Positions 11,650 to 23,061 of a DNA stretch of 64,000 bases are shown piece after piece (the first letter of the stretch is position 1; each line of letters opens with the position of its first letter). The translations under genes and the position numbers were made by a program. Source of the stretch: Microvelia longipes (taxonomy: Eukaryota; Arthropoda; Insecta; Hemiptera; Veliidae); NCBI GenBank assembly GCA_018340805.1, contig JACMZG010001911.1, forward strand, positions 34,393,603-34,457,602, written 5' to 3'. The notes beneath the pieces are model-generated. The model made no database searches and was not told the DNA's origin. It saw nothing but the letters and a program-made list of their open reading frames with translations.

Positions 11650-11795
11650 GTGTGAGTACTATAAACTTAAAAATGAGACTAAGGAGAAATTACTGAATCT
11701 AAAATAGATAATTCCGGTAAAATCCCGTTTTCAGATTTTTTTGCCAACACCATACGTTTCCTGTATACCTTTGGTATAAAGGAGAAAAAGTAAGG

Positions 11796-13338
11796 AATTA
11801 TTAAAATAATACAAATGGAAGAATTGTATCTTACATTCCAAGCTTAGTTTTTTTGTTCTGTACAATATTGATCCTTGAATATTTTTTATAGCGGTCATAA
11901 TCCGAAGACATTGCCTATTATTCAACTCCCTGGGGGTCCAGGACTAAAAGGGTTAGCTAGGGAAATCTCTTAAGGCCCTTATAAATTTTACGAAAAATAG
12001 ATTTTTACCTTTAAGTTACGGGAAAGACCCTTTGATACATAAAAATATATTAAAATGTAATTTCCATAATATCGAATTTTCAGAATATAAAGCTTAATTA
12101 GTTTCTTTTGTTTGATATTATTTCTTTGGGATAAAATATTTTATCAAACAAGAAACAATTACTATGGCTCCAATTTCACTTTTCTCTATTTATTGTTTGA
12201 ATAAAATCAAAGTGAACACAATAAACTACCTCTAATATTTCAGTAGTAGATAAGGAAAGTAAAAAACAGGAATTATCTTTGAAAATTCACTTGAACTAAA
12301 TACATAAATACTTGAAAATTAGTCTGAGAAAATATAGACAAAGTGTTGAATATTTTTTTTTCACTCCAAAGGATCTAGAAAATGTTGCAAAATTATAAAA
12401 TAGTACTAGGGGAATAGGTTACAATGTTACCATTAATTCTGGGTTGACAATTTTAATTAAAATTTAATTTTGGTAAATTAAAAATTGCCATTACATACAT
12501 AATCTCGATTAAAAACGTATTCATTGTTTAATAGATTTTTTAGGCTTATCTAGTTGGTAACACTGTTTTTGGACTAAAAGATATAAAGGACTAAGAGAAT
12601 ATACGACGCCAAAATTGGTATTTTCAGTTGTCAGCATTTGATTAGAGAAGGAGTAAATTATCCTCATTTGTTAAATTAGGACTAAATAACTATTAATATT
12701 GATTTTTTACTAAGTTTTAATTATTTTTGTTTAAATAATTATTTTAAAGTTTTTGCTAAAAACGTTTTAGTAGTTTATAACTTAACTACCGTCTCTGAGC
12801 TTATAAAACGACAAATAAAAGCTATAACGGCATGTATTTCTGCTGTCAAAAGATTGAACACAAAGGGCATCAGATCATAATTATTCTTCAAACATTGATT
12901 TATTAGTGAATATATTCTTCGTACAAATTGACTCTATAACTTGTTATATTCTAATTTTAACCTATATAATTATTTTGAATTTCATAAACTCGGATATACA
13001 TTTAATTAAATAAATATACATCTAACAAATGAATTCCCTTCTTAATTTACATTTAAAAACAAATTTAATCAAAAAGGTTTATTCAGATAAAAGGTTTGAG
13101 AGAAAGAGAGAGCAAAAAATCAATTAATTAGTCAGGATAAAACTGAAGCCACATCAAAAGAAAATACAACAGAATTGGTAACTTTAAATTTACAAAAGGA
13201 AAATCTGTGAGATACATTAGAAACAGAAGGAAATATAAACCTTAACTAGATGGAAAATGTGCAGTGTTAAAGGTGTATCACCTTTCAATGTTTTGCGAAT
13301 TTTTGTCATAATCTACCTTATGAAGTTGTTAAATGTGG

Positions 13339-13339
<1 letters not shown>
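11796..13339. other. intergenic, no gene seen
   Basis: AT-rich, no recognisable coding sequence. The open frame at 11731-11925 overlaps the family A end and is not supported. Confidence 0.5.

Positions 13340-13391
<52 letters not shown>
13340..13391. repeat. (TA)n microsatellite
   Basis: About 25 uninterrupted TA units. Confidence 0.97.
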
Positions 13392-13439
13392 ATGTTTATT
13401 AGTGTTAAATTATAAAAACTACAAGGGGAATTATGGAGG

Positions 13440-14017
13440 GTCTAGTTGAGATCTGGCTACTGGCTACTGCCGCAGATGTCTAACAGGTTTGTCTATAAAG
13501 AGATTTAGAAGGTTTTATAATTAGTTGTCAGTAGGATTTTTGTAATTAGCGGTCTTAGGGATAGTGATATTAGTGATAGTAATTAACTCGCTTGGACAGG
13601 AGATAGTGTTTCACCTTATGAGTCCTAGTACAAGCATTTTGTGTCTAATCCACAGAAGAGCCGTGACTGTACTCTAAGTTTCTATAGCGTCTATTAGAAA
13701 CAACACGTGCCTCACTGTCAAACTAAGCCTTTCTCCTCTTGAAAACATAAGGTAGAAACATGTATATATTATACGTGAGCTACTATTGAGAGTCTGAAAT
13801 GTTGCCTAAACCCAGGTTCATTTAGGGTTAGTGATCTTTAACTAGTACCAGACATCGCACAGGCTCGAAACCACTGCCTTAACGTCCCTTTCGAAGGACA
13901 GCGCATGAAAAGATTTTCATTCCCTCGTATAAAAATCCTATAGGCCCCGACCGGGATCGAACCCGGACTATCTGAGTAGCAGACGCACGTGCTAATCATT
14001 ACATTACCGGGACCCCA
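13440..14017 (-). mobile_element. tRNA-derived SINE (family S), copy 1
   Basis: The minus strand begins GTCCCGGTAATGTAATGATTAGCACG (pol III A-box-like) and has CCGGGTTCGATCCCGG (B box, GGTTCGATCCC) at the T-arm position, then GGGGCC. This is a tRNA-like head of about 70 nt. The body runs to about 13440 and contains TTTCATGCGCTGTCC, the shared words ACACGTGTTGTTTC and GAGTCACGGCTCTTC, and TAATTACTATCACTAA. These body words recur at 15860-16195 (plus) and 62920-63432 (minus). Confidence 0.8.
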
Positions 14018-14924
14018 TGGTTTTTAGGATTTGAGTAGGTCTGGTGGCACTAACATACGCATACTTGTACTTGTTGTGATCGTTTTTATCACGCTGTACG
14101 TAAAATTCTTATTTTAGAATCAGAATGGATGCGATGATACAGTGTGTACAAAACGTTTCAATTTTATAGGAAAAAATTGTCACATAATAAATTAAATCGA
14201 AAACAAGCATAATATTCTAGTCTCATCTCCTGACAGATATATATTACTATAGGTGAATGGACCTTGAAATTGAAACAAATCACTATCTTGATCTCCATAC
14301 ACACGGCGTAACAAAACTGAATCGTATCCAAATCACATATCTGGACATACGAGAACCAACTTAAAACCCGAGATACTTGAAGAAAGCAAAAATAATACTG
14401 TATAACCATATCTTTAGGTTTTATATTTCAATTCTTTACATTTTATATTTAAGAGGATTACAATACACCCAACGAAAGATATTTATTCATCTTTTGGCTT
14501 TATTTCCTGTCATCACGAGAAAATCATAACAGCACACTTACTGTATGTGTGTAAGGGTTTATATCTCGTCTCTTATGTTTCGTACATTAAATCTGAAAAG
14601 ACTGTAACATCTTCATATATTTTTATATCTATATTATGTATGTACATAATGCATAGTATATACATATATATATAAACTTTTATCATTCACGTATATTTGT
14701 ATTATATACACAAGTCGTATGCATAACGTCTTTACACCTATATTACTTTTTTATTACTTCCCGTACTGTGTGTACTTGACCTAAAATACTTAAAATACTT
14801 AGTTTATAGCATTTAAATTTACCTTGGTTTATACTCGGCAATAACTGATTATTATGTGTGAGCTATCAAGTAATTAGAAAGAAAGGATGTATGTAGGTTT
14901 GTGTCTTTGTCTTTACTAATGCAA
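14018..14924. other. intergenic, no gene seen
   Basis: No gene recognised. A short TA-rich patch lies near 14660-14675. The 81-codon open frame at 14164-14409 has no motif support. Confidence 0.5.
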
Positions 14925-15012
14925 GTTTTTACTTTTCCTCATTTATACCGTAGATATATCGTAAAAGTAATGTGATTACTCTAAAATCCTGAACCGGGAT
15001 TTTAACTGCATT
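14925..15012 (+). repeat. family A terminal block
   Basis: TTTTTACTTTTCCTCATTTATACC, then GTAGATATATCGTAAAAGTA and ATCCTGAACCGGGATTTTAAC: the reverse complement of the family A 3' block seen at 53000-53085. Confidence 0.65.
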
Positions 15013-15092
15013 TTCAGTTTTGTGTTTTAGATAGTCGGATCAATAGTATTAAGCTGCATCAAGACAAGTCAGTTAGTAGACGGTTGACCGCT

Positions 15093-15240
15093 TAGTCCAA
15101 GTGCCGGACCTGAAAAATGTGACTCATTTCGTACTACATTAAACCAAATTTTTCTGAAAATATACCTTCAATTGTGAAGAAAAAACATAGTCTGCCTATC
15201 CAGAGTGGAGTAATAGTCCATTATTTTATAAAACTATGCG
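15093..15240 (+). repeat. MITE G single end
   Basis: TTAGTCCAAGTGCCGGACCTG, AAAAATGTGACTCATTTCG and CATAGTCTGCCTATCCAGAGTGG match both termini of the MITE at 4036-4722. A second TAGTCC occurs at about 15210, suggesting a solo or deleted copy. Confidence 0.65.
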
Positions 15241-15859
15241 CTCAGGATATACAAGATTACTTAGGATATAAAAGATTGGATAAACCTTAGTACTAATGAA
15301 TAATGGATTCTACTGCTGTCCTAAGAGAAAACAAAGAATATTTTGTTTTAGCATTTTTATTTAGCATTTGTGCAAAATAAATACTACGTAATAAATAAAT
15401 AAATAAATACTTAATTTTTGTTTTATTTAATCAATCAAGTACGGTCACAATTTGTCAATCTAAATACATTAATGCACAAATAAAAATAGTCTTAAATTAA
15501 ATAAACTTAATTACACTTAATTTATAAATAAATAAAAATAAGTAAACCCTCAACATTGACAAAAAAGATAATAAAAGAACAAAGACTACATTTAAAACAA
15601 AACTAAATACGTTTAACAATACTATTTTTACATGTTTTGTAATTCTTAAAATAATCCTCAAAATAAAACACTGAAATTTTATGCACAGGATTTTTAACCA
15701 AAATGTCGTATTAATCAATCATCAGGAAATCCCTCCATATCTTAATATCCTTTAGTTTTTCAGGGAGAACGTTATAAAGATAAATACTAGTGTAACTATG
15801 GCTTTGCTAATGAATGGCTATTGCTTTTCATGGAAGAGTAGAAGTCATTCAATTAGGGG

Positions 15860-16760
15860 TACAACAATGGTTCCGGATGGTGTAATTATTAGCGTGTACG
15901 TCTGCCACCCAGACTGTCCGGGTTTGATCCTAGGATTGTACGGGGCCTCTAAGTAAGCTTAGTTTGGTAGTGAGGCACGTGGTGTTGAAGCTAAGTTACT
16001 AGCTCTAAGTTTCTATAGTTGAAGCTATGGAAACTTAAAGTAAATTTACGGCTCTTCTTTGGATTAGACGTAAAATTCCTGCAGTAGGACTCATAAGGTA
16101 GAGCACTATCATCTATCTAAGGGAGTCAGCAAAAAGGGCCCAACAACGCTGCCTACTTGCTGGATGGTCAATCACCTCTCCCTAATTACTATCACCTTAG
16201 CATAATACTAATATAGAAGGAGCATAGGACCGTAAACACAATGTAATTCCATTCAGTGACACCAAAGCCGATTTACTGGTGGTCTTAAGTACCGTAACAA
16301 TAAAACACTATTTTATATATGTGTCATAAATATCCACTAATAAAGAAAGATCGTAAGCAACAAATATAATAACTTAAAAACCTGCTGAGTACTTAATAAA
16401 ATTGGTCCTAGATAGCAAAAGAGTAGCGGTATACAAGAATCTACATTTAGTTGACGAGGACTACATTTAACATAAATTTTGTTACAATACAATTTAAAAT
16501 GCTTAAAAAATTTGAATGTACTGATATTTATATTAGTATTTTATAAATAATTGATCATTAATTCATAATAGAACATAATAATTCAGCAATCGGAAGTATT
16601 GCCAACTTTGTTAGAAGAAAAATGAATATTATTAGGGTGGCAGCATTACTTAAGACCACCAGTGAAACGGCTTTGTTGTTATCAGTTATGATCATCTATA
16701 TATAGTATTATTCTAAGACTATTACTATCACTAAGGGTAAAACTGAACAATAATTTTCAC
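15860..16760 (+). mobile_element. tRNA-derived SINE (family S), copy 2, interrupted
   Basis: Head: GGTTCCGGATGGTGTAATTATTAGCGTG with a B-box-like CCGGGTTTGATCC. Body: TGAGGCACGTGGTGTTGAAG, TTACGGCTCTTCTTTGGATTAG, ACTCATAAGGTAGAGCACTATC, GCCTACTTGCTGGATGG. The copy is cut at 16195 by MITE F and resumes at 16718 with ATTACTATCACTAAGGG, a word continuous in copy 1 (AATTACTATCACTAATATC). Confidence 0.75.
16196..16717. mobile_element. long-TIR MITE (family F), copy 1
   Basis: Starts CTTAGCATAATACTAATATA, then GAAGGAGCATAGGACCG, and ends TATATATAGTATTATTCTAAG. The terminal inverted repeats extend about 110 bp (AAAGCCGATTTACTGGTGG against CCACCAGTGAAACGGCTTT). It is inserted in a family S SINE. Flanking words ACTATCAC and ACTATTAC look like an 8-bp target duplication with one difference. 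No transposase is present. Confidence 0.85.
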
Positions 16761-17339
16761 TGCTAGGTGAAAGGTTTTATTCTGTTTATGTTAGGTATTA
16801 ATCCGGCAGTAAAGACATTGCAGGAATTCCAAACATATTATGTATTATTGAGTATATAAATAAATTTCGTGTATTGCACAAATTACTTCGTTATATAAGT
16901 CAACAGATTGTAGAATGTTATAGTAAAATTTGATACCATATATCTAAATATATGTTGTGACGTCACTACTTTTTTACTTATTTATAAAAAGGTTCTACCT
17001 GTTAACATCATGCGAGATACCGTATAACCTTTGCTTCCATCTCCTTTATTAGTGCATATAACACTTTAAATATCTTGAAGCAATATCCTCGTGATATTTA
17101 TGATAACAGTTTTCATTTTAAGACCGTAAAGAAAAGCTATTAGAAAATGGTTATAGGAAAAGGATAAAGACATTTGTTGAATTTTTAATCTTTTAAAGTA
17201 ACCATGTTTCCCGGGTACATTTTGTGTTGTTATCGAAACATTTTTATAAATATTTAATATATTAGGGTCATAGAGTTAATGACACCATAGCGTCATATTA
17301 CCCATGATCCTTTCTTATATCGTGTAAAAGTTACAACTT
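16761..17339. other. intergenic, no gene seen
   Basis: AT-rich, nothing recognisable. Confidence 0.5.
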
Positions 17340-17907
17340 CTAAATAAGAGATGAAGTGAAAAAGAGGCCTTGTGCCTTTTGGCCACTCCATGGCTTTGTC
17401 CGCTACGTGGTATCGGGCCGCTCCACAGCCCCCGCATCCCATTGTGGCTGCTTCGCGACCACATAATTGCTGCCTAATACCAGTTTGTCTTATTATTAGT
17501 TTATAAAAGTGGCTTAATGCCACGATAAGTAAAAAACCGTGAATTGTTTACATTATGCTACACATGTCTATCGATAAAATCACAACTAATGCTGATATTA
17601 AATATTTAACTTCTTATTAGTCATCAATACATGGAACACTTTCATCACACAGAAATTTTAAAAATCAGAACACTTTAAATTTTGAAATTTTTGCTGAGTT
17701 ATAACTGTGGGTTAACAACGCCACACCTATTTAATAAAAAAATAGGTTTCGGGACATTAACAAAGTCGATATTTCTACCAAGTTTAAATTTGATCCGAGA
17801 AAGCATTTGAAAGTTAACGTGTCCCATAACAAAATCTAGGGACAAATATCTCGTATATACGTACACACACAAATATATTATATATAATATATATATATAT
17901 ATATATA

Positions 17908-17958
<51 letters not shown>

Positions 17959-18062
17959 GTGTGTGTGTGTGTATATATAATTTGCTACCAGCCCTACTCC
18001 TCCATGATTCCAACCTCATAAGCTCATTTTTCTTTGAAAATTCTCGAAAAATCATAAAGTAT
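17340..18062 (-). repeat. BE composite repeat (minus strand)
   Basis: On the minus strand the order is: head GAGAATTTTCAAAGAAAAATGAGC then TTATGAGGTTGGAATC and AGGAGTAGGGC (18062-17985), an internal TG/TA microsatellite, an ATAATGTAAACAATTCACGG segment, a GTGGC/GCCAC hairpin (17509-17523) and the hairpin tail (GTGGTCGCGAAGCAGCCAC, CCACGTAGCGGAC, AAGGCACAAGGCCTC). The same order is seen at 28225 and 57860. Any apparent open frame across the tail (17293-17523) is the repeat, not a gene. Confidence 0.75.
17877..17972. repeat. (TA)n/(TG)n microsatellite inside BE repeat
   Basis: TA tract with a few phase breaks, ending in a TG run (17951-17971). Confidence 0.95.
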
Positions 18063-21000
18063 GATAAAAAATTTGCTAATAATACCTAGAAATGTTTATA
18101 AAGTATAGGCTTCTTTATTATAGTTTTAGTTTCGTACAATTAGAAGTTTTAACCATAGATACAAGGGGTAGTTTGGGACTAGAAAGTAAACATAATTATT
18201 ACAATTGCTCAAGGTGTCATAAACACTTGGAAAACACGATTTATTTAGATATCTTTGTCACTATATAATAATAGATTAGCCCACTTTAACATTGTTACAT
18301 TTTTAAACTAACTGGTCATATTTATTGTTGTATTAATCTATCTATTATAACATATTAACAAAGTCCATGACAGGAGGCTAAACCTGAGGCTTTTCTATGA
18401 CTCCGAATTTGCAAAATAATGAAACTTTTTAACAACAGAATTATAAATCAAACTTTTTGAATGTAAAAAATAATTTCTTCTTAAAATACAAAAGTTCTTC
18501 TTAAAATTCTAAAAATAACAAGTTTTCATTTTTATTTTATCTGTATATTATATGTCTTTTAAATTTAACAATAAACATATAAAAATGATGTTATCAAATA
18601 CGTAGTAATATGTATTATATGTATATTAAAAGATTATTTTTATTTACGAAATAGTTAAAAAAATACTGTGCAATACATTAAATCTCGTTAACAATCGATA
18701 TTTATTACATTTCATTACAATACGGCTTTTAAAAATACATTTCCTGGAAATGACATTAAAATTCGACCAACAGGTTTTGTAACAAAACAAATGTTTACAG
18801 GCCTACAGACAGACACGCTTCTATCATCTCATGATGATAGAAGAGTAAAACAACTTTTATTAAATAAATATTTATACTTTTTACAATAAAGAAAAATTGG
18901 AGCCAGTGATTCAAAATGGAAAATATTGAAGAATAGCTATTATACGTATTATATTCATTTTAAAGGCTAATTTTCAAGCCATTCGAACATTGAATTATGA
19001 TCAATTTTACGTTCAACAGTCTCTTACTACGTACACACAGCGCATTTAACAGGCAATCGTATTGGATACGTATGCAATACGGTTAACTAACTTCACGGTT
19101 CTTACAGCGTCTTTGTTTAGTTGATCAAGTGAGATTATGTGATAACTGATCCCCCCAAAACATCGCGTCTTTTATAGTGAAGGTTCACTTATGGTTATAA
19201 GGAAGTTTATAACCAACTTTAAGTTTGTGATTTCTTTGCATAATAATAAAGTTACACTAAAAAAATAATATTCAAAAAGTTATTTGATTATAAACGGTAA
19301 TTGAAGTGTAATGAAGTGAAATAAAAGTTCGACGAGAAGGTTATCCGTTAAATACGATCGTCTCTAAAGGCACACACACAAAAAGACAGCGTATCGGGGG
19401 ATCCATGTAGATTCCATCTCCCTAGTTCTAGCGTATGCGATCGGATCCCCTCCGCATGGTCTACACAGCTAATATTACCCTATTGAGAGATTGTATCCCA
19501 TACTTTCCGCAGATCTAGAAGTGTGTGTGAACGTATTATCTTTTAGTGATTGACATATATTTGTTTACATGAAACGATCACAAATCTTCTAGGTTGTACT
19601 ATTACCAATACATAAGACGTTGAAGCGATTGTCTCTACCAGTTCAGATTGCGTGTTCTAGCAGATTCTTTTGCACCACTCCTATTTATACAATAAATAAT
19701 TTCAAGTTTATTTAAATTATTTAAGGATAATTATGTATGCTTGCTTTGACCTTTTTATTTTCTTTTTTTCTTCAAGCTTGTTAAAGTAAACTAGAGATTT
19801 TTCTGTTATAAAGGTACGCTGTATTAAAATATCGATTTCAGAATCAATAAAAAAAGAACAGTAGATGGTTGGAAAAGATACCGACTTGAATCCAATTACG
19901 CAGTATTTCTTTGAGGTATAGAGATTGGAGGAATACATAGAAAAATTGTAAGTACTAGAAAGTAACATTATACCGATGTAAAAGATCCGGGATTGCCAAG
20001 CAAACGGACTTCGTCAGTCCTTTTTTGCCTTCCTCCGCAATTTCACTATCAAGATAGAATCATGTAAAACTTTATTGGATAGGTATAATAGAGTTTTATC
20101 CAATGTCCTTCAGTAAACGTCTTGAAGAAATATCTAACAAAACCTTTTACAATACTCCCATCTATAAAAGAAACCAAAGTAAATAAATTTGAAATCTACT
20201 GTATTGTGTTAGTTAAACCCCAATATATACAATATATTTTTATTATCTATATTAGATTTCCTCTATGCAAAATGCCTCTATTAATGTTTATATTTCATGA
20301 AGGTGTAATATCAATTACGTAGATTTATAATTTTTGTATCATGTAACCTAAATCAATTTCATTCAGTTAAAAAAAAGTTGAAATATTCAACTTAAGATCT
20401 CTTTGTTTATTTGGAAATTCCTGTCATGTATTTTGTAGTGAATAGTAATATTTTTTTATTTAACTCCTAACTAGCTCTTGAATATTTTATTTTCATATTT
20501 TTTTAATCCGCAAGCTACCACGAATTTATGAGATAATTTTTTTGATTACTAAATCTCTGAGGTCTGTAGAGCTGTTAAAATTTGATTTATAACTTCATTC
20601 TAACATCTAGTTCATAAGAGTTTTACTTAAAAAAACTATATTTGTCTTAAGTAAAATGGATTGGCAAAATTTTCCAAAAACTAAACTGGTTGGGGGGGAG
20701 ATTAAGAAAACCATGACATATATAAAAGGAGGAGTCATTGCTACATACTTTTATACCTGATAGTCAATTGTTTTGTGGGATGGGAATTAATAAGCATGTC
20801 TTAAAAATTATTATAATATAGTTCAGTAACACCCTCAAGAATAACATATTATTTATTTTTCACTTGTATTTATTATATTATTTAACTATGTAGATTCTTT
20901 ATATTGCATTATTAACAACAACCAGGGCCTCCAGACCCAGACTCTGTTTTTGACGTGAAGTGGTCTCTTCGAGGCTAATTTTCTAATGTTTCCGTTTCTT

Positions 21001-21154
21001 GGTAAAAAGCGAATTTACAAAACATCATCCCATCCCTCTATTACTTCCCTACAATAGGAAATACCTTTATTTCCTATTGTAAAAGGACAAAAAAATATAT
21101 GTTTCAAGGTCCATGTTTCAAGGTAAAAAAATAAAGGTGCTTCTTCTCCTATCT
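18063..21154. other. intergenic, no gene seen
   Basis: No gene recognised. Small dyads occur at 18815-18841 (CTTCTATCATC / GATGATAGAAG), 20007-20022 (GGACTTCGTCAGTCC followed by T6) and 21051-21080 (ACAATAGGAAATA / TATTTCCTATTGT). A GATCC-rich GC patch at 19395-19520 resembles no family I know. Confidence 0.5.
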
Positions 21155-21282
21155 TTTAGCGAATTTTCATAATGAAAATGACGCTTATGAGGTTGTTCGG
21201 ATGACGGAAGTTGAGGGTGGGAGTGAGCGGAATCGGTTCCTATTGGCTTCCTGATAACAAAAATATATGTCCAAAAAAGTTT

Positions 21283-21310
21283 ATATATATGTATGTATGT
21301 ATATATATAT

Positions 21311-21375
<65 letters not shown>

Positions 21376-21379
21376 GTAT
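21283..21379. repeat. (TATG)n/(TA)n microsatellite inside BE repeat
   Basis: Simple tract with short TATG blocks at both ends. Confidence 0.95.
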
Positions 21380-22285
21380 GTAAGAGTTTCTACCCTTTCG
21401 TATGGCGAACGATAACTCTCGAAGGCATTCTCAAATTGAAACGAAACTTTGCAAATCGCGAGATGTTGTGGAGGTTACGAGGCCTATTGTTTATAAAAAC
21501 ATTATGACGTCATCAATCAAAGTTATGACGTAATGAAAAAAAATTTTTTTTGAAACTTGAAATGGCTTTAAAACAAGGTATTTCGTGTTTAGGTAGACAG
21601 CTAGCTGAATCGATTAAGACCAATTTCAGCTGAATCAAACCATCACAAATGGCGCAAACAGTATACATATAAATATAATGTTGTATATATGTATACGTCC
21701 ATGTCAAAGACTTGTACGATATCTGTTGGGTTCAGTAGTGTTAGAGGGTGGGGATATAGTATAATTGAAGGGCCTGGTATGCTGTATAGTATTCGCGATG
21801 TATTTTTGTTTTTCAAATGTTTTTCAAAACTTGGTGGCCTCATCACGCGAAGCAGCACCATTGTTTTCTTAAAAAAATAACAATAATTAATTTTCAGTGT
21901 TTTAGACTTAAGATTTAGCGCTGAAAAGCGGATGGAAAGACTTGATTACCCTCAACAGCTCGTTGTTTGGTTGAATAAAAATAAAAAAATAAAAGTGTCA
22001 GAAATAAAAATATCTGACAGTTTCACGTTGTCACCACTAGACTGTACTACTTGAGCCTCCTGCATCCCATCAACTATTTTTTTTAAATCTTTGAGTGAGC
22101 CATTTATGTTAATATTGTTTATCTATGATCCTAAGTGACGGAAACGGTATTTTTATTTAAAAACAAAAGTCATGAATATATTTTTGTTTAAAACGCTTGT
22201 TAGTTTTAATATTATAGCATACTATTAATAATAAAGTATTAATAAAATCTTAATTAGTAAAATCAAATTTGTGAGAAAGCCTCTC

Positions 22286-22527
22286 AGGCCCGCGAAGCGG
22301 GCCTGTGTGGAAAGACTGTGAAAATTCGCTAGGTACATGGCAAAATGCCATGTAACAAGAACAATAATGAAAGAACACATCATACAAAACAACAACAATG
22401 TGGCCGCGAAGCGGCCACAGGGAGGCACCCGGGCCGCGAAGCGGCCCGGTGGGCCGACGCCGCGGAGCGGACGAGGCGCGAAGCGCCGAGGTCGCGTAGC
22501 GGCTACGGGCCGAAGGCCCGTTTTTTT
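22286..22527 (+). repeat. chain of GNA-loop mini-hairpins (BE tail, best preserved)
   Basis: Successive perfect or near-perfect dyads: AGGCCCGC-GAA-GCGGGCCT (22286-22304), TACATGGCA-AAA-TGCCATGTA (22334-22354), TGTGGCCGC with GCGGCCACA around GAA (22399-22419), CCGGGCCGC with GCGGCCCGG around GAA (22429-22449), CCGC-GGA-GCGG (22460-22470), GGCGC-GAA-GCGCC flanked by GA on each side (22473-22489), GCGTAGC (22494-22500) and CGGGCC-GAA-GGCCCG followed by T7 (22506-22527). GC content is far above the surroundings. No protein reading is convincing in any frame. Confidence 0.92.
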
Positions 22528-22564
22528 ATAGGAGAAGAATCATTGCAATAAGAATAAACGACAC

Positions 22565-22870
22565 CCATTGCACTTTTTACTTTTCCTCATTTATACTGTA
22601 GGTATATTGGAAAAGTATTATGTTTGCCAAAAATCTGAAACCGGGATGTCACCGGAATTATCCGTCTCAGGTGTTTTAAGGCCCCCTACGCGATTTTCTT
22701 TATACAAAAATCAGACTACAGCTGTAGTTTTTCTATTCGATAAGTAATATTTTATGACGTCATTAACTCGCAAAAATGACAGCGAAAATTTCGAAAAATC
22801 ATAAAACGCCGAAAAATTATGAGATGGGATTGAGATATGGCTCGCATGTAGCAATGTATGGGACTAACAT
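22565..22870 (+). repeat. family A repeat, near full length
   Basis: Blocks in order: CTTTTTACTTTTCCTCATTT, TGTTTGCCAAAAATCTGAAACC, CGGGATGTCACCGGAATTATCC, AAAAATCAGACTACAGCTGTAG, TTTTATGACGTCATTAACTCGC, CGAAAAATCATAAAACG. Every block recurs in reverse at 52795-53085 and 60120-60490. It directly follows the BE tail. Confidence 0.75.
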
Positions 22871-23061
22871 ATGCATAGTTTCATAATTCATTACCAGAAT
22901 TACTTTAATTTTTATCATATGACGGGTGTACATTTTTTAAAATTGTAAATACTCGGAAAATAATTAAATTAAGTTAAACATTGATACAAGTGTATAACTT
23001 TACATAATAAATAAGGAAACCAAGTTTACTTTCAATATGACAAGTATATCTATGATTTATG

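Larger units (their letters stand above)
9625..11795 (-). repeat. family A repeat split by two nested insertions
   Basis: Family A pieces are collinear at 9625-9725 (CGCATTTTATACC, then TGCGGGTTATTGATGTCATAAAAATATTTT), 11029-11195 (AGAGATTGATTTTTGTACC, AATACACAGGGA) and 11650-11795 (ATCCCGTTTTCAGATTTTTTTGCC, ACACCATACG). The unbroken copy at 52795-53085 shows the same blocks contiguous. The breaks are the Crypton-like element (9726-11028) and the palindromic MITE (11196-11649). This gives a clear relative order of insertion: family A first, the other two later. Confidence 0.75.
21155..22530 (+). repeat. BE composite repeat (plus strand), extended
   Basis: Head 21155-21245 (TTAGCGAATTTTCATAATG, AAAATGACGCTTATGAGGTTG, GGGTGGGAGTGAG). 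Then a TATG/TA microsatellite, AAATTGAAACGAAACTTTGC, CCTATTGTTTATAAAAACATT and TGACGTCATCAATCAAAG. After about 750 bp of intervening sequence (21545-22280) comes the hairpin-rich tail (22286-22527). Whether the intervening DNA belongs to the repeat or is an insertion is not resolved. Confidence 0.6.

Noticed and set aside
17293..17523. 76-codon Gly/Ala/Arg-rich ORF
   Set aside because: Lies across the GC-rich hairpin tail of a BE repeat. The frame is not kept in other copies (22337-22551, 58151-58384).
19395..19520. Possible RNA gene in a GC-richer GATCC-containing patch
   Set aside because: No A/B box, no convincing fold by eye and no second copy in the window.
22506..22527. Bacterial-type intrinsic terminator (stem plus T7)
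   Set aside because: The shape fits, but the context is an AT-rich animal repeat with many similar hairpins and no bacterial genes around. Recorded as part of the hairpin chain.
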